Assembly (NCBI RefSeq): GCF_019720915.1
Contig: NZ_JAHKSI010000001.1
Location: 1,116,001 to 1,180,000, forward strand
Origin: Alkalihalobacillus sp. TS-13
GTDB lineage: Bacteria > Bacillota > Bacilli > Bacillales > Fictibacillaceae
Direction of reading: 5' to 3'
Length of the DNA: 64,000 nt
The notes under the pieces were generated by a model that was not told the origin of the DNA, searched no databases, and saw only the letters and a program-made list of their open reading frames with translations. A program made the position numbers and the translations under genes. Below are positions 34,466 through 43,140 of this stretch, piece by piece; position 1 is the first letter of the stretch, and every line of letters starts with the position of its first letter.

Positions 34466-35288
34466 GAGTATACAAGATTCAGTGCAGCTACATAATGGTG
34501 TCAGAATGCCTTGTTTAGGTTTCGGTGTATATAAAATAGAAGACGGGAAGGAAGTCATCCAATCTGTAAAAACAGCACTAGAAGGAGGTTACAGAAGCAT
34601 TGATACAGCTGCCATCTACCGGAACGAGGAAGGGGTTGGCCAAGCTATCCGAGAAACAGGTATCCCCAGAGACGAACTATTCATCACCACTAAAGTATGG
34701 AATAAAGGACAGGGCTATGACCGAACTTTGACCTCTTTTGAAAGAAGTCTTGATAAACTTGGTCTCGATTATGTGGACCTTTATCTTATACACTGGCCAG
34801 TTGAAGGTCTGTACAAGGAAACGTGGAAAGCAATGGAAAAGCTCTATAAAGAGGGGCATACGAAAGCGATCGGGGTTTGTAATTTCAATGGTCATCATTT
34901 AGAAGACTTGATGAAGGACTCAGAAATCAAACCGATGGTGAATCAGATTGAGTTCCATCCACGATTAATTCAAGAAGAAGTGCGGATGTTCTGTGAAGCG
35001 AACGACATCCAAGTTGTGGCTTGGTCCCCGTTGATGCATGGAAAACTACTCGATCATCCTGATTTAATCCAGATAGGGCGCCGCTATGGAAAATCACCAG
35101 CACAAGTCATCCTTCGCTGGGATTTACAGCATGGAATCATAACGATTCCGAAATCTGTCCATGAAGAACGGATCTATGCGAACACTGATTTATTCAATTT
35201 CCAATTGACGGAGGAAGAAATAATCAAGATCGATGCATTGAATCGAAATGAACGGTTTGGACCCGATCCAGATAATTTTGATTTTTAA
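34458..35288 (+). CDS. Aldo/keto reductase
   Basis: 276 residues, single-domain TIM barrel. Catalytic tetrad: Asp49 (SIDTAAIYRNE), Tyr54, Lys79 (FITTKVW) and His112 (YLIHWPV). The C-terminal NADPH site is IPKSVHEERIYANTDLF. It is of the YvgN/glyoxal-reductase type, which reduces methylglyoxal and other carbonyls. TTG 34458 is chosen because AAGGAGTG (34444-34451) is well placed; GTG 34449 overlaps that site. Second gene of a two-gene unit with the hydrolase. Confidence 0.9.
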   Translation: MIKSIQDSVQLHNGVRMPCLGFGVYKIEDGKEVIQSVKTALEGGYRSIDTAAIYRNEEGVGQAIRETGIPRDELFITTKVWNKGQGYDRTLTSFERSLDKLGLDYVDLYLIHWPVEGLYKETWKAMEKLYKEGHTKAIGVCNFNGHHLEDLMKDSEIKPMVNQIEFHPRLIQEEVRMFCEANDIQVVAWSPLMHGKLLDHPDLIQIGRRYGKSPAQVILRWDLQHGIITIPKSVHEERIYANTDLFNFQLTEEEIIKIDALNRNERFGPDPDNFDF

Positions 35289-35296
35289 TAGTAAGA

Positions 35297-35326
35297 ATGG
35301 ACTGTCAGAATACGGCAGTCCTTTTT
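35297..35326 (+). terminator. Terminator after the aldo/keto reductase gene
   Basis: GGACTG/CAGTCC with an 11-nt loop, then TTTTT. Confidence 0.7.
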
Positions 35327-35400
35327 AAATTATCTGGTGTAAAACGTCAGCAATTCTGATCCTTGTATTAGGAAGCGACCGAATTACCGGTCACTTTATT

Positions 35401-35487
35401 CATTGTAGAACCGATTTTTGTTTTTGTAGATAATTTCCATATTTTGTAGATAAACGTTTGTAGTTAAAATCCAATTTTTGTAGGTAT
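35401..35487. repeat. Degenerate tandem array with TTTTTGTAGATAA units
   Basis: GTAG recurs at 35405, 35426, 35446, 35460 and 35480, mostly preceded by a T-run (TTTTTGTAGATAA, ATTTTGTAGATAAA, CGTTTGTAGTTAAAA, AATTTTTGTAGGTAT). The main spacing is 20-21 bp, with one of 14. No coding value. Confidence 0.6.
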
Positions 35488-35514
35488 CGAAGATCATTAT
35501 TATACTCGAAGATC

Positions 35515-35585
35515 CTATTATTGAGTGCGGGGTCTCGCCAGGCTCGCTGTTCCCACAGGAGTGTCATGAATTTCGCTTCATCCAA
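35515..35585 (-). repeat. MITE-like repeat remnant, one end only
   Basis: TGCGGGGTCTCGCCAGGCTCGCTGTTCCCACAGGAGTGTCATGAATTTCGC matches the end of the repeat family in inverted orientation. The rest of the element is missing. Confidence 0.75.
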
Positions 35586-35698
35586 TCTTAGTATAGAAAA
35601 TCGCTGAGTCCAATCTCAAACGCAAGATGAGCCTTAGTCGCCGTTATTTAGAAGGAGGTACATAACATCAAGTTCTTAAGATTATTCTCTGAAAAAAA

Positions 35699-35748
35699 TT
35701 GACCACTTGGTCAAACTGGAGTAAAATGGATATTGACTAGGTGGTCAA
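35699..35748 (+). promoter_or_regulatory. Promoter and twin TetR-type operators of the ABC exporter operon
   Basis: A sigma-A-like promoter has -35 TTGACC (35699) and -10 TAAAAT (35722) with a 17-bp spacer. The perfect palindrome TTGACCACTTGGTCAA (35699-35714) covers the -35 box, and a near-perfect second copy TTGACTAGGTGGTCAA (35733-35748) lies just after the -10 box. The TetR gene at the end of the operon is the likely ligand, so the operon should be autoregulated. Confidence 0.8.
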
Positions 35749-35768
35749 TTACCAAAGGGGGGCTTGCA

Positions 35769-36671
35769 ATGAAAGCGATAGAAATGATCAACCTCACAAA
35801 ATATTACGGAAAACATCAGGCAGTTTCCGATCTTACATTTTCTGTTGAAGAAGGGGAAGTGTATGGTTTCATAGGACCGAATGGGGCAGGAAAAAGTACC
35901 ACGATCCGAACACTGCTTAATTTCATCTATCCTACAAACGGTTCTGCTGAAATTTTTGGTAAGGATATCATCACTGAATCAAAAGAAATCAAACAAGAGG
36001 TAGGCTATCTTCCTTCTGAAGTCCATTACTATGAAAATATGAAGGTGAAAGCACTGCTGAATTATTCAGCAGGATTTTACAGAAAACCAACTGCAAAAAA
36101 GAGAATCCAGGAACTTTCCGAGCGATTGGAATTGGATTTGAACAAGCGATTTGAAGATCTTTCATTTGGTAATCGAAAAAAGGTCGGGATCGTTCAAGCC
36201 TTGTTGCATGAACCTCGGATCTTGATCATGGATGAACCGACTGGTGGTCTTGACCCGTTGATGCAGCATACTTTTTTCGATCTCTTACTTGAAGAAAAGA
36301 AGAAGGGTGTAACAATTTTCTTCTCCTCACACATTTTAAGTGAAGTACAAAAGATGTGTGATCGTGTTGCGATCATCAAGGAAGGACGATTGATTGCAAA
36401 TGATACGATTGAAAATCTCACAAAAAACCAGTTCAAGACAGTCACGATTTTATTGGAGGAAGGTCAGAAGATCGACCTTGGTTTCGATGGAATCATCCAA
36501 CAAGAACTGATCGGCCATACGTTAAGCATTCTGTTCCGGGGGGATATCCATAAACTCATACATGCCTTGAGCCAAGAGTCCTATCGCGATGTAGTGATCG
36601 AGGAACCATCACTTGATGAGATCTTCATGCATTTCTATGAGTCAGAGGTGAATGGGGGGACAGAAGAATGA
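35769..36671 (+). CDS. ABC transporter ATP-binding protein
   Basis: 300 residues. Walker A GPNGAGKST, signature LSFGNRKKV (Gly-Asn in place of Gly-Gly), Walker B ILIMDEPTGG and switch His in FFSSHIL. The C-terminal extension (about 215-300) is typical of the YhcH/BcrA-type ABC-2 ATPases for drug or lipid export. ATG 35769 follows AAAGGGGGG. The stop overlaps the permease start by 4 nt, and a TetR gene closes the operon. Confidence 0.93.
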   Translation: MKAIEMINLTKYYGKHQAVSDLTFSVEEGEVYGFIGPNGAGKSTTIRTLLNFIYPTNGSAEIFGKDIITESKEIKQEVGYLPSEVHYYENMKVKALLNYSAGFYRKPTAKKRIQELSERLELDLNKRFEDLSFGNRKKVGIVQALLHEPRILIMDEPTGGLDPLMQHTFFDLLLEEKKKGVTIFFSSHILSEVQKMCDRVAIIKEGRLIANDTIENLTKNQFKTVTILLEEGQKIDLGFDGIIQQELIGHTLSILFRGDIHKLIHALSQESYRDVVIEEPSLDEIFMHFYESEVNGGTEE

Positions 36672-37465
36672 TTTTCAAACAGGAATTCAAATGGAATTTC
36701 CGCGGCTTACTAATATGGTCGGTCATTCTCGGTGGGTTAGTATTCCTAATGATGCAGATCTTTCCTGACTTCGCAAAACAACAAGAAAATTTGGAAGCAT
36801 TGATGTCCGCATACCCTGAAGGAATCAAAAAAGCTTTCAATATGGACCAGGTAAGTCTAGGAACAGTACTTGGTTTCTACGCAATCGAAGGCTATATGTT
36901 AATTACATTGATTGGGAGCATTTATGTTGTCTTATTAGCCGGGAATATGGTTGCGAAAGAAGAGGGTGAGAAAACGATCGAATTCTTGCTATCAAAACCG
37001 ATAACAAGATCAGAAATGCTCACTCAAAAATTATTTGTGGTGATTGTAAATATTATTTTATTTAATGTTTTCGTATCTTTGTTCAACTTTGCTGCATTTA
37101 TCATTGTAGATGATGGGTCATTTGAATTCGTACCATTCCTACTTTTGTCATTCGCGCCGATCTTGTTGCATTTCACGTTTGCATCAATTGCGTTTTTACT
37201 GTCAACAGTATTGAGAAAGGGGCGACAAATCCTATCAGTAACGGTCGGGTTAGTATTCATCACCTACTTCCTACAGGTGATCTCAAGCGTATCTGATCAA
37301 TTAGAAGTGGTGAAGTATTTCAGCCCATTTGAATATGTGGATCCAGCAGATATTATCAAGAATGAAGCACTCGATGGTTTGTATATTTTGATCATGGCAG
37401 GTATCATGTTGATTTGTACGATAGCATCGTTTATATATTACCGAAAAAAAGATATTGCAGTTTAA
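36668..37465 (+). CDS. ABC-2 type permease
   Basis: 265 residues with about six transmembrane helices (near 15-33, 70-92, 113-140, 145-175, 182-205 and 232-255). EGEKTIEFLLSKPITR between helices is the ABC-2 family coupling-helix pattern. It is the membrane partner of the ATPase upstream (ATGA overlap). The substrate is not evident, but TetR control suggests it is induced by a small hydrophobic or antimicrobial compound. Confidence 0.9.
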   Translation: MIFKQEFKWNFRGLLIWSVILGGLVFLMMQIFPDFAKQQENLEALMSAYPEGIKKAFNMDQVSLGTVLGFYAIEGYMLITLIGSIYVVLLAGNMVAKEEGEKTIEFLLSKPITRSEMLTQKLFVVIVNIILFNVFVSLFNFAAFIIVDDGSFEFVPFLLLSFAPILLHFTFASIAFLLSTVLRKGRQILSVTVGLVFITYFLQVISSVSDQLEVVKYFSPFEYVDPADIIKNEALDGLYILIMAGIMLICTIASFIYYRKKDIAV

Positions 37466-37480
37466 GGTGGTAACACGTTC

Positions 37481-38128
37481 ATGAATCCAACTTTTGAAAG
37501 ATTGCCTGAAAAGAAGAAACAACAGATCATAAATGCCTGTTTAGAGGAGTTTGCTGAAAACGGTTTTGAAAATACCTCAACAAATAAAATTATAGAGCGA
37601 GCAGAAATCTCTAAAGGATTATTGTTCCATTATTTTAAAAACAAGAAGACGTTGTATCTATTCTTGTTGGAACGCTCTGCACGGCTTGTGACCGATCAAG
37701 TATTTGATCACTTGGAAGCTGAGACAGAAAAAGACTTTTTTGAACGAATCAAAAAAGTCGCTATCTTGAAAATGAACTTCTTTTCTAAACATACGAATGA
37801 ATACCTTATTTTGATCAATGGATTTTTCAATACACCAAAGGACTTAGAAAAAGACATCACTGTTTTATACGAAAAACTGTACAAACAAATGATGCAATTC
37901 AATGCGAATCAACTTTTCGATTATTTACATGAAGAACAAATACGAACTGGTTTGACGAAAGAGTTTGTTTTAGAATATGTATTGAATGTCATGGATCAAT
38001 TCAATCGGGGGCTATTGCGGCAATATAAAGGGAAAGAAGAAGATCTGCTTGAAGATTTCAATCCGTTGCTTAATCGGCTTGATCAATATATTGATATCCT
38101 GAAATATGGGGTTTATGAACGAACATGA
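37481..38128 (+). CDS. TetR/AcrR family repressor
   Basis: 215 residues. The N-terminal HTH (about 8-55: KKQQIINACLEEFAENGFENTS, then ISKGLLFHYFKNKKTLY) is typical TetR. The ligand domain is all-helical with no recognisable specificity. ATG follows AAGGTGG. It is the last gene of the ABC operon and probably binds the twin operators at 35699-35748. Confidence 0.92.
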   Translation: MNPTFERLPEKKKQQIINACLEEFAENGFENTSTNKIIERAEISKGLLFHYFKNKKTLYLFLLERSARLVTDQVFDHLEAETEKDFFERIKKVAILKMNFFSKHTNEYLILINGFFNTPKDLEKDITVLYEKLYKQMMQFNANQLFDYLHEEQIRTGLTKEFVLEYVLNVMDQFNRGLLRQYKGKEEDLLEDFNPLLNRLDQYIDILKYGVYERT

Positions 38129-38154
38129 TATAATGAATGTTGTTGTAAATAGAG

Positions 38155-38201
38155 CAGGGTGGCCTAAAGGGTGATTGTATCCTTTGAGGTCACTCTTTTT
38201 C
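38155..38201 (+). terminator. Terminator of the ABC/TetR operon
   Basis: AGGGTGGCCTAAAGG pairs with CCTTTGAGGTCACTCT imperfectly around a short loop, followed by TTTT. Confidence 0.7.
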
Positions 38202-38231
38202 ACTAGATAATGTTATAATTGTTGATTGGTT

Positions 38232-38580
38232 AGTGGTTTTATAAAACGAAATTTCACGACACTCCTGCGGGATTAGCGAGCCAGGCGAGAACCCACATTC
38301 TAACTAAAAGCCACCACATCCTTTGCAAGTGAGGAGGATTGCGGAAGTGGGTTAAAACAGGGAAGTGATGTCTAGCTCAGCGACCAGTCACGTGGATCAC
38401 TTCAAACTTCCTGTGCCGGTCGACACATTGATTGACAGCCTTATGAGTGAGCCCACGCAGAACCAAGTCTTTGTTTGGTTCGAGCCTCTTCGTCAGTTTT
38501 CCAGTGACCTACGTGACTAATCGGTTTGCTTCCGCTTTTCGTTTGCCCGCGGTAAGGGAGTGAATTTCGCGTAAACCAAA
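38232..38580 (+). repeat. Interspersed palindromic repeat (MITE-like), copy 6
   Basis: GAAATTTCACGACACTCCTGCGGG at the left, AGCGAGCCAGGCGAGAACCC, a shortened CCACCACATCC hairpin, TCAGCGACCAGTCACGTGG, GCAGAACCAAGTCTTTGTTTGGTTCGAGCC, and CCCGCGGTAAGGGAGTGAATTTCGCG at the right. It lies just upstream of the DUF502 gene. Confidence 0.85.
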
Positions 38581-38636
38581 TATATAATTTATAAAAGTCC
38601 ATCTACAACAAAAGAATATATCAATTGGAGGTTGAC

Positions 38637-39224
38637 ATGAAGGCTCTCGCTAAAAATTTCTTGAATGGGGTTGTGACCGTCTTACCGATCATCCTGGTCA
38701 TATATGTGGTCATCAAAGTATTTGAATTCTTGGACAACATTCTTGGAAATACGTTCAGGAGAATATTGAAGGAAGATTATGTACCAGGGCTTGGCTTACT
38801 GGCATCCATCGTGCTAATTACGGTTCTGGGTTGGTTATCGAGACAATATTTAAGCGGAAAAATTGTAGAGCTCTTGGATAAGTTCCTTGATCGTATCCCG
38901 TTTGTGAAAAGCTTATATAGTGTCATTAAAGATACAATCCAATCTTTCCTAGGGGAGAAGAAGTCGTTTTCTAAGGTTGCCCTAGTTCATATTCCCGGTA
39001 CGAATATGAAATCAATTGGTTTCGTAACTTCCGAGGATATCGATTCCATCGCTGACCCACTGGTTGACCATATCGCTGTTTATGTTCCACAAACATTCCA
39101 GGTAGCAGGAATGACATTTCTCATACCAAAATCAGATGTTCAAATATTAGATATGAAACCAGAAGAAGCGATGAAATTCGTTCTTTCCGGCGGTATGACT
39201 GTTCGGAAAAAAGAAACACAGTAA
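38637..39224 (+). CDS. DUF502 family membrane protein
   Basis: 195 residues. Two N-terminal transmembrane segments (about 5-30 and 55-78) are followed by a soluble domain with LLDKFLDRIPFVKSLYSVIKDTI and PLVDHIAVYVPQTFQVAGMTFLIP, the DUF502 signature. Function unknown. ATG 38637 follows TTGGAGG. It leads into mug with an 18-nt gap, so the two are an operon. Confidence 0.85.
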   Translation: MKALAKNFLNGVVTVLPIILVIYVVIKVFEFLDNILGNTFRRILKEDYVPGLGLLASIVLITVLGWLSRQYLSGKIVELLDKFLDRIPFVKSLYSVIKDTIQSFLGEKKSFSKVALVHIPGTNMKSIGFVTSEDIDSIADPLVDHIAVYVPQTFQVAGMTFLIPKSDVQILDMKPEEAMKFVLSGGMTVRKKETQ

Positions 39225-39241
39225 AAACAAGGAGGAATTTA

Positions 39242-39751
39242 ATGCTTGAACCGATACCAGATATACTTGATGATGACCTGAAAATCGTATTCGTGGGCTT
39301 CAATCCTAGTATCCTTTCTGGTGAGATGGGTCACCATTACGCAAATCCTAGAAATCGTTTCTGGAACATCCTCTATCAATCTGGGTTGACAGACTGCGTT
39401 TATGCTCCGGTAGAAGACAGGCTTTTGCTTACAAAGTTTCGTTATGGGTTCACCAATATCGTTGAACGGCCGACAAAAGAGGCTGCTGAAATCACAAAAG
39501 CAGAATATAAAGACGGAAAAGAGACGTTGAAGAAGAAACTAAAGAGATATCAACCGAAGGTAGTCTGCTTCGTAGGAAAAGGTGTATATAATCAGTATAG
39601 CGGAAGACGAAATGTAGAGTGGGGATTGCAGATAGAGCCTGTCATTTCAGGAATGAAAGAATTCGTCGCCCCATCGTCAAGCGGCCTTGTCAGAATGAAA
39701 ATAGAAGATATTATCCGGATTTATGAGAAACTTCACGAAATCGTCGAATGA
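39242..39751 (+). CDS. mug: Mismatch-specific uracil/thymine DNA glycosylase (Mug)
   Basis: 169 residues. FVGFNPS holds the catalytic Asn21 of the GINPG-type motif, and HHYANPRNRFW is the conserved second block. The loop normally NPSGLN reads SSSGLVRMK. Mug removes uracil and ethenocytosine from mispairs with G, starting base excision repair. AAGGAGG precedes the ATG. In operon with the DUF502 gene. Confidence 0.88.
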   Translation: MLEPIPDILDDDLKIVFVGFNPSILSGEMGHHYANPRNRFWNILYQSGLTDCVYAPVEDRLLLTKFRYGFTNIVERPTKEAAEITKAEYKDGKETLKKKLKRYQPKVVCFVGKGVYNQYSGRRNVEWGLQIEPVISGMKEFVAPSSSGLVRMKIEDIIRIYEKLHEIVE

Positions 39752-39832
39752 TGCATGAATAATGCTCAGAATACGTTTATCCTCACCTCATAACGGATAA
39801 AGTATATTAACATACTGATGGAGGCGTAAAAA

Positions 39833-40162
39833 ATGGCTCTAGAGAGAGATAAGAACATCATAGAACTATGTCTATCGTGTAAAGACTTGTGTGCAGACTG
39901 GCTTGAAGAACACAATATTAAATCCCCATCACAAGCTTCCAATGATTGCGAAAAGCTTATGTTGGAATGCTATGATATTTGTTCATATATAATTACTGCC
40001 CTACAAAGGGAAACACCGTTTGCTAAGGAAATCTGCCAGCTTTGCGAGTTGATTTGTGAAGCTTGCGGAAATGAATGCTCTTCAAACGATTCGAGCCAAA
40101 CGCAAAAATGTGCGGATCTTTGTTATGAAGTGGCAGAGAGCTGCAGGAGTCGATTATTTTAG
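39833..40162 (+). CDS. yhjQ: Cys-rich four-helix bundle copper-binding protein (YhjQ-like, DUF326)
   Basis: 109 residues with 16 Cys or so arranged as CXXXC pairs on helices (CLSCKDLC, CEKLMLECYDIC, CQLCELICEACGNEC, CADLCYEVAESC). This matches the Csp/DUF326 copper-storage type, in which Cys line the inside of a four-helix bundle and hold Cu(I). No export signal, so cytosolic. GATGGAGGCG precedes ATG 39833. A strong terminator follows. Confidence 0.85.
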   Translation: MALERDKNIIELCLSCKDLCADWLEEHNIKSPSQASNDCEKLMLECYDICSYIITALQRETPFAKEICQLCELICEACGNECSSNDSSQTQKCADLCYEVAESCRSRLF

Positions 40163-40207
40163 GTATGCAACCCCAAGGAGAATGACATGAAATTTGGGAT
40201 ATAATTC

Positions 40208-40273
40208 ATAAAATGCGGAGAAGACTCACTAGAAATCCAAACCATTTTCTAGTTGGTCGACTCCGCTTCTTTT
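40208..40273. terminator. Bidirectional terminator between the copper-binding protein and YjfB-like genes
   Basis: Long imperfect stem: AATGCGGAGAAGACTCACTAGAAA with TTTTCTAGTTGGTCGACTCCGC, then CTTCTTTTTTT. Confidence 0.8.
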
Positions 40274-40284
40274 TTTGCAAGGCG

Positions 40285-40476
40285 TCAGCCTTTCAAATCA
40301 ATCATATTTCCTGAAGTAGGGTGTTTGGCTATAACGGCTTGTTGCGCTTCTTCAAAATCCTTCAACATCACTGTACTCTGTGCCGCTTGAGTTGCTAAAT
40401 TCCCATTCAACAAATTCATGTTCACCGTATGCCTTAATTGTTGAAGATTGTTTGCCATAAATGACGATAACTCCAT
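40285..40476 (-). CDS. yjfB: YjfB-like putative motility protein
   Basis: 63 residues, MELSSFMANNLQQLRHTVNM and ending SGNMIDLKG, matching the small YjfB family that belongs to the sigma-D (motility) regulon in B. subtilis. Function unknown. The start is ATG 40476, because the longer GTG frame overlaps the GGAGGTGG ribosome site. It lies 26 nt (by frame) downstream of the MATE gene on the same strand but probably has its own promoter. Confidence 0.75.
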   Translation of the reverse strand: MELSSFMANNLQQLRHTVNMNLLNGNLATQAAQSTVMLKDFEEAQQAVIAKHPTSGNMIDLKG

Positions 40477-40516
40477 CGTTGAATATTCCACCTCCTGACC
40501 ATCTAGCTTATTTCTA

Positions 40517-41890
40517 TTATCGGTATATTCTAGTGGATTTTAAGGAAGCTGCATATCGCCGTTGTAAATACCGTAGACGCAAATATAACGTAATAGCTCC
40601 AGTCGTCAATCCAGAACTTAAGCCGATCCAATAACCAAATGGTCCAAAAGTTGTGTGGTTTGCAAGGATATACCCTAAAGGCAGCCCTACGACCCAATAT
40701 GAAATCAGCGCCATCACCAGGGTCATATTGACATCCTTATAACCACGCAGGGCTCCTTGTATCGGAGCTGCAATCGCATCTGAAAGCTGAAAGAATATAG
40801 CATAAATCAAGAAATGGGCAATCAATTTCAACACAGCTGGTTCTTTTGTATACAGCCCAGCTATCTGTTCATTAAATAACCATAGAAAGGCAGCTGAAAC
40901 ACACGCTAAAAAGAGCGCAATAACGATTCCTAAAAGGCTGTACTCTTTTGCATCTTTCAGACGTTTTGCACCGACTTCAAACCCAACGGCAATCGTCAGT
41001 GTCATAGAGACACTCAGCGGGCCCATGTAAAGTAAAGAGGCAAAATTGATCGCTGCCTGATGCGCTGCGATGGTGATCGTATCGAATCGGCTCATGAGAA
41101 GAGTTACAGCCGCAAAAATACTCACTTCAAAAAAGATTGCAAGACCGATTGGTACTCCGATTTTCAATACTTCTTTCCATGCGGTAAGAGAAACAGGGAA
41201 CCAGTTTCGAAAAATTCTATAGATGGAGAATGGCGGATTTTTATGTACAACGATGATGGCTACGAACATGATAAACCAATAGGTAATAGCAGATGCGTAT
41301 CCTGCACCGATCCCTCCCAGCTTTGGAAGTCCAAGTTTCCCAAATATAAGAAGATAATTGAATAAGATATTGATAGGAAGAGAGAGCAGGGTGATGAACA
41401 TCGTCGTTTTCGTTTCTCCCAAAGCATCAATGAAACTCCTTATCCCTGTATAGACGAACAATGGAAGGATTCCAAACGATAATCCAATCAGATAATGGAA
41501 TGCAATATGGCTCACTTGGGCTGTAAGATCCATCGCATTTATGATTGGCATCAAAATGAACACACCTATTACCACTATCGCAAGGGATAGAAATATAGCA
41601 AGATAAATCGTTTGAATAACTGAAAAAGGCACCTTATCTTTTCTATTACCCCCGATCAGCTGCGATACGATAGGGGTCAACGCCATAAGAATGCCACTTA
41701 ATCCTGTAAAAACAGGAACCCAAATACTTGAGCCGATCGCAACTCCTGCTAAGTCCTCCGCACCTGCTTGTCCACTCATCAAGGTATCGAAGAAATTCAT
41801 CGCTAACAAGCCGACCTGGGTGATCAATATCGGGAAAAGAATGTATAAGAATTGTTTAAGCTTCTGTGTCTTTGTATGTGTCTCGAACAT
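40517..41890 (-). CDS. MATE family multidrug efflux transporter
   Basis: 457 residues with 12 predicted transmembrane helices in two homologous halves. N-terminal FPILITQVGLLAMNFFDTLMSGQAG and the internal GIPIGLAIFFEVSIFAAVTLLMSRF are NorM-type signatures. It exports cationic compounds using Na+ or H+. CAGGAG precedes the ATG on the minus strand. The gene is oriented away from the oxidoreductase at 42035. Confidence 0.92.
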   Translation of the reverse strand: MFETHTKTQKLKQFLYILFPILITQVGLLAMNFFDTLMSGQAGAEDLAGVAIGSSIWVPVFTGLSGILMALTPIVSQLIGGNRKDKVPFSVIQTIYLAIFLSLAIVVIGVFILMPIINAMDLTAQVSHIAFHYLIGLSFGILPLFVYTGIRSFIDALGETKTTMFITLLSLPINILFNYLLIFGKLGLPKLGGIGAGYASAITYWFIMFVAIIVVHKNPPFSIYRIFRNWFPVSLTAWKEVLKIGVPIGLAIFFEVSIFAAVTLLMSRFDTITIAAHQAAINFASLLYMGPLSVSMTLTIAVGFEVGAKRLKDAKEYSLLGIVIALFLACVSAAFLWLFNEQIAGLYTKEPAVLKLIAHFLIYAIFFQLSDAIAAPIQGALRGYKDVNMTLVMALISYWVVGLPLGYILANHTTFGPFGYWIGLSSGLTTGAITLYLRLRYLQRRYAASLKSTRIYR

Positions 41891-42034
41891 ATCGTAAACT
41901 CCTGATCCATGTCATCCGGTTATTATATCATAAATTCTGTAAAACCAATCCTCTGACGTTTCAAGCAAACTGTTTTATTTTTAACCTCTAGAAAATTATA
42001 ATATAAGAACATTGTCTTAAAGGTGGGATTAATT

Positions 42035-43054
42035 ATGGACGAACGAACTTCAAAACAAATACGTTTAGCAAAAAGACCTGTTGGAATGCCGAGCCACGAG
42101 AACTTTGAATGGACAGAGTCACAGTTGAATGAACCTGAAAGTGGGGAAGTTTTACTTAAAGCATTATATATTTCCGTCGATCCATACATGAGAGGAAGGA
42201 TGAATGATCAGAAATCTTATGTAGAACCTTATGCTGTTGGAGAGGTCATTTCTGGCGGTGTTATTGCTGAAGTCGTCACCAGTAACAGTACAGAGTATCA
42301 AGTCGGGGATCTGGTCATTGGTAATCTTGGCTGGGCAACCTATCAAACAGCGTCTGAAGAATCGCTTCGAAAGATCGATCCACAACAAGCTCCTGTTACG
42401 GCGCATTTAGGCGTACTCGGAATGCCAGGTATTACAGCATATTTCGGTTTGCTTGACATCGGGAAGCCTGAACCAGGGGAAACAGTGGTCGTTTCCGGTG
42501 CGGCCGGAGCAGTAGGTACCGTCGTCGGTCAAATAGCGAAAATTGCGGGGGCACGCATCGTAGGGATTGCAGGATCGGATGAAAAACTGGCATATCTCAA
42601 AGACGAACTTGGCTTTGATGTAACCGTCAATTATAAGTCTGAATCATTCAAACAACAACTAAAAGAAGCATGTAAAGACGGAGTCGATGTTTATTACGAT
42701 AATGTCGGTGGGGAAGTCTCTGATGCTGTCTTGCGGCTGATCAATAAAGGAGCACGTATACCAATTTGTGGCCAGATTTCATTATATAACCTTGAGAAGC
42801 CTGACCTCGGAATCCGTGTCCAACCGAATCTGCTCATCAACAGTGCCTTGATGAAAGGCTTCATCGTTTCAGATTATGGTGCTTACTTTGAGGATGCCGT
42901 CAAAGACCTGGCTAAATGGCTTCAAGAAGGTAAACTTTCTTATCGGGAAACGGTCGTTGAAGGGTTTGACAATATTCCTGATGCGTTCTTAGGTTTATTT
43001 ACTGGAGAAAATATAGGTAAATATATCGTCAAGATTGCCGAACCATCACAATAA
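42035..43054 (+). CDS. NADP-dependent zinc-independent oxidoreductase (YfmJ-like)
   Basis: 339 residues, medium-chain dehydrogenase/reductase of the leukotriene B4 12-hydroxydehydrogenase (prostaglandin reductase) type. LYISVDPYMRGRM is the family N-terminal motif, and VSGAAGAVGTVVGQIAK is the NADP-binding loop; YYDNVGGEVSDAVL follows. No zinc ligands. It reduces alpha,beta-unsaturated carbonyls. ATG 42035 follows AAAGGTGGG. Confidence 0.9.
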   Translation: MDERTSKQIRLAKRPVGMPSHENFEWTESQLNEPESGEVLLKALYISVDPYMRGRMNDQKSYVEPYAVGEVISGGVIAEVVTSNSTEYQVGDLVIGNLGWATYQTASEESLRKIDPQQAPVTAHLGVLGMPGITAYFGLLDIGKPEPGETVVVSGAAGAVGTVVGQIAKIAGARIVGIAGSDEKLAYLKDELGFDVTVNYKSESFKQQLKEACKDGVDVYYDNVGGEVSDAVLRLINKGARIPICGQISLYNLEKPDLGIRVQPNLLINSALMKGFIVSDYGAYFEDAVKDLAKWLQEGKLSYRETVVEGFDNIPDAFLGLFTGENIGKYIVKIAEPSQ

Positions 43055-43140
43055 ATGTGAGGGGGGCTAATAGTCCCCTTACCATCCCGATCTGGTATGA
43101 TAGATACTTAGTATAATTGACTTTAAAGGGGAAGTTACAT

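Noticed and set aside
35400-35585. 61-codon minus-strand frame
   Set aside because: It is made of the GTAG array and a repeat remnant.
40208-40273. Possible small RNA from the long hairpin
   Set aside because: Placement between two convergent stops and the T-run are fully explained by a bidirectional terminator.
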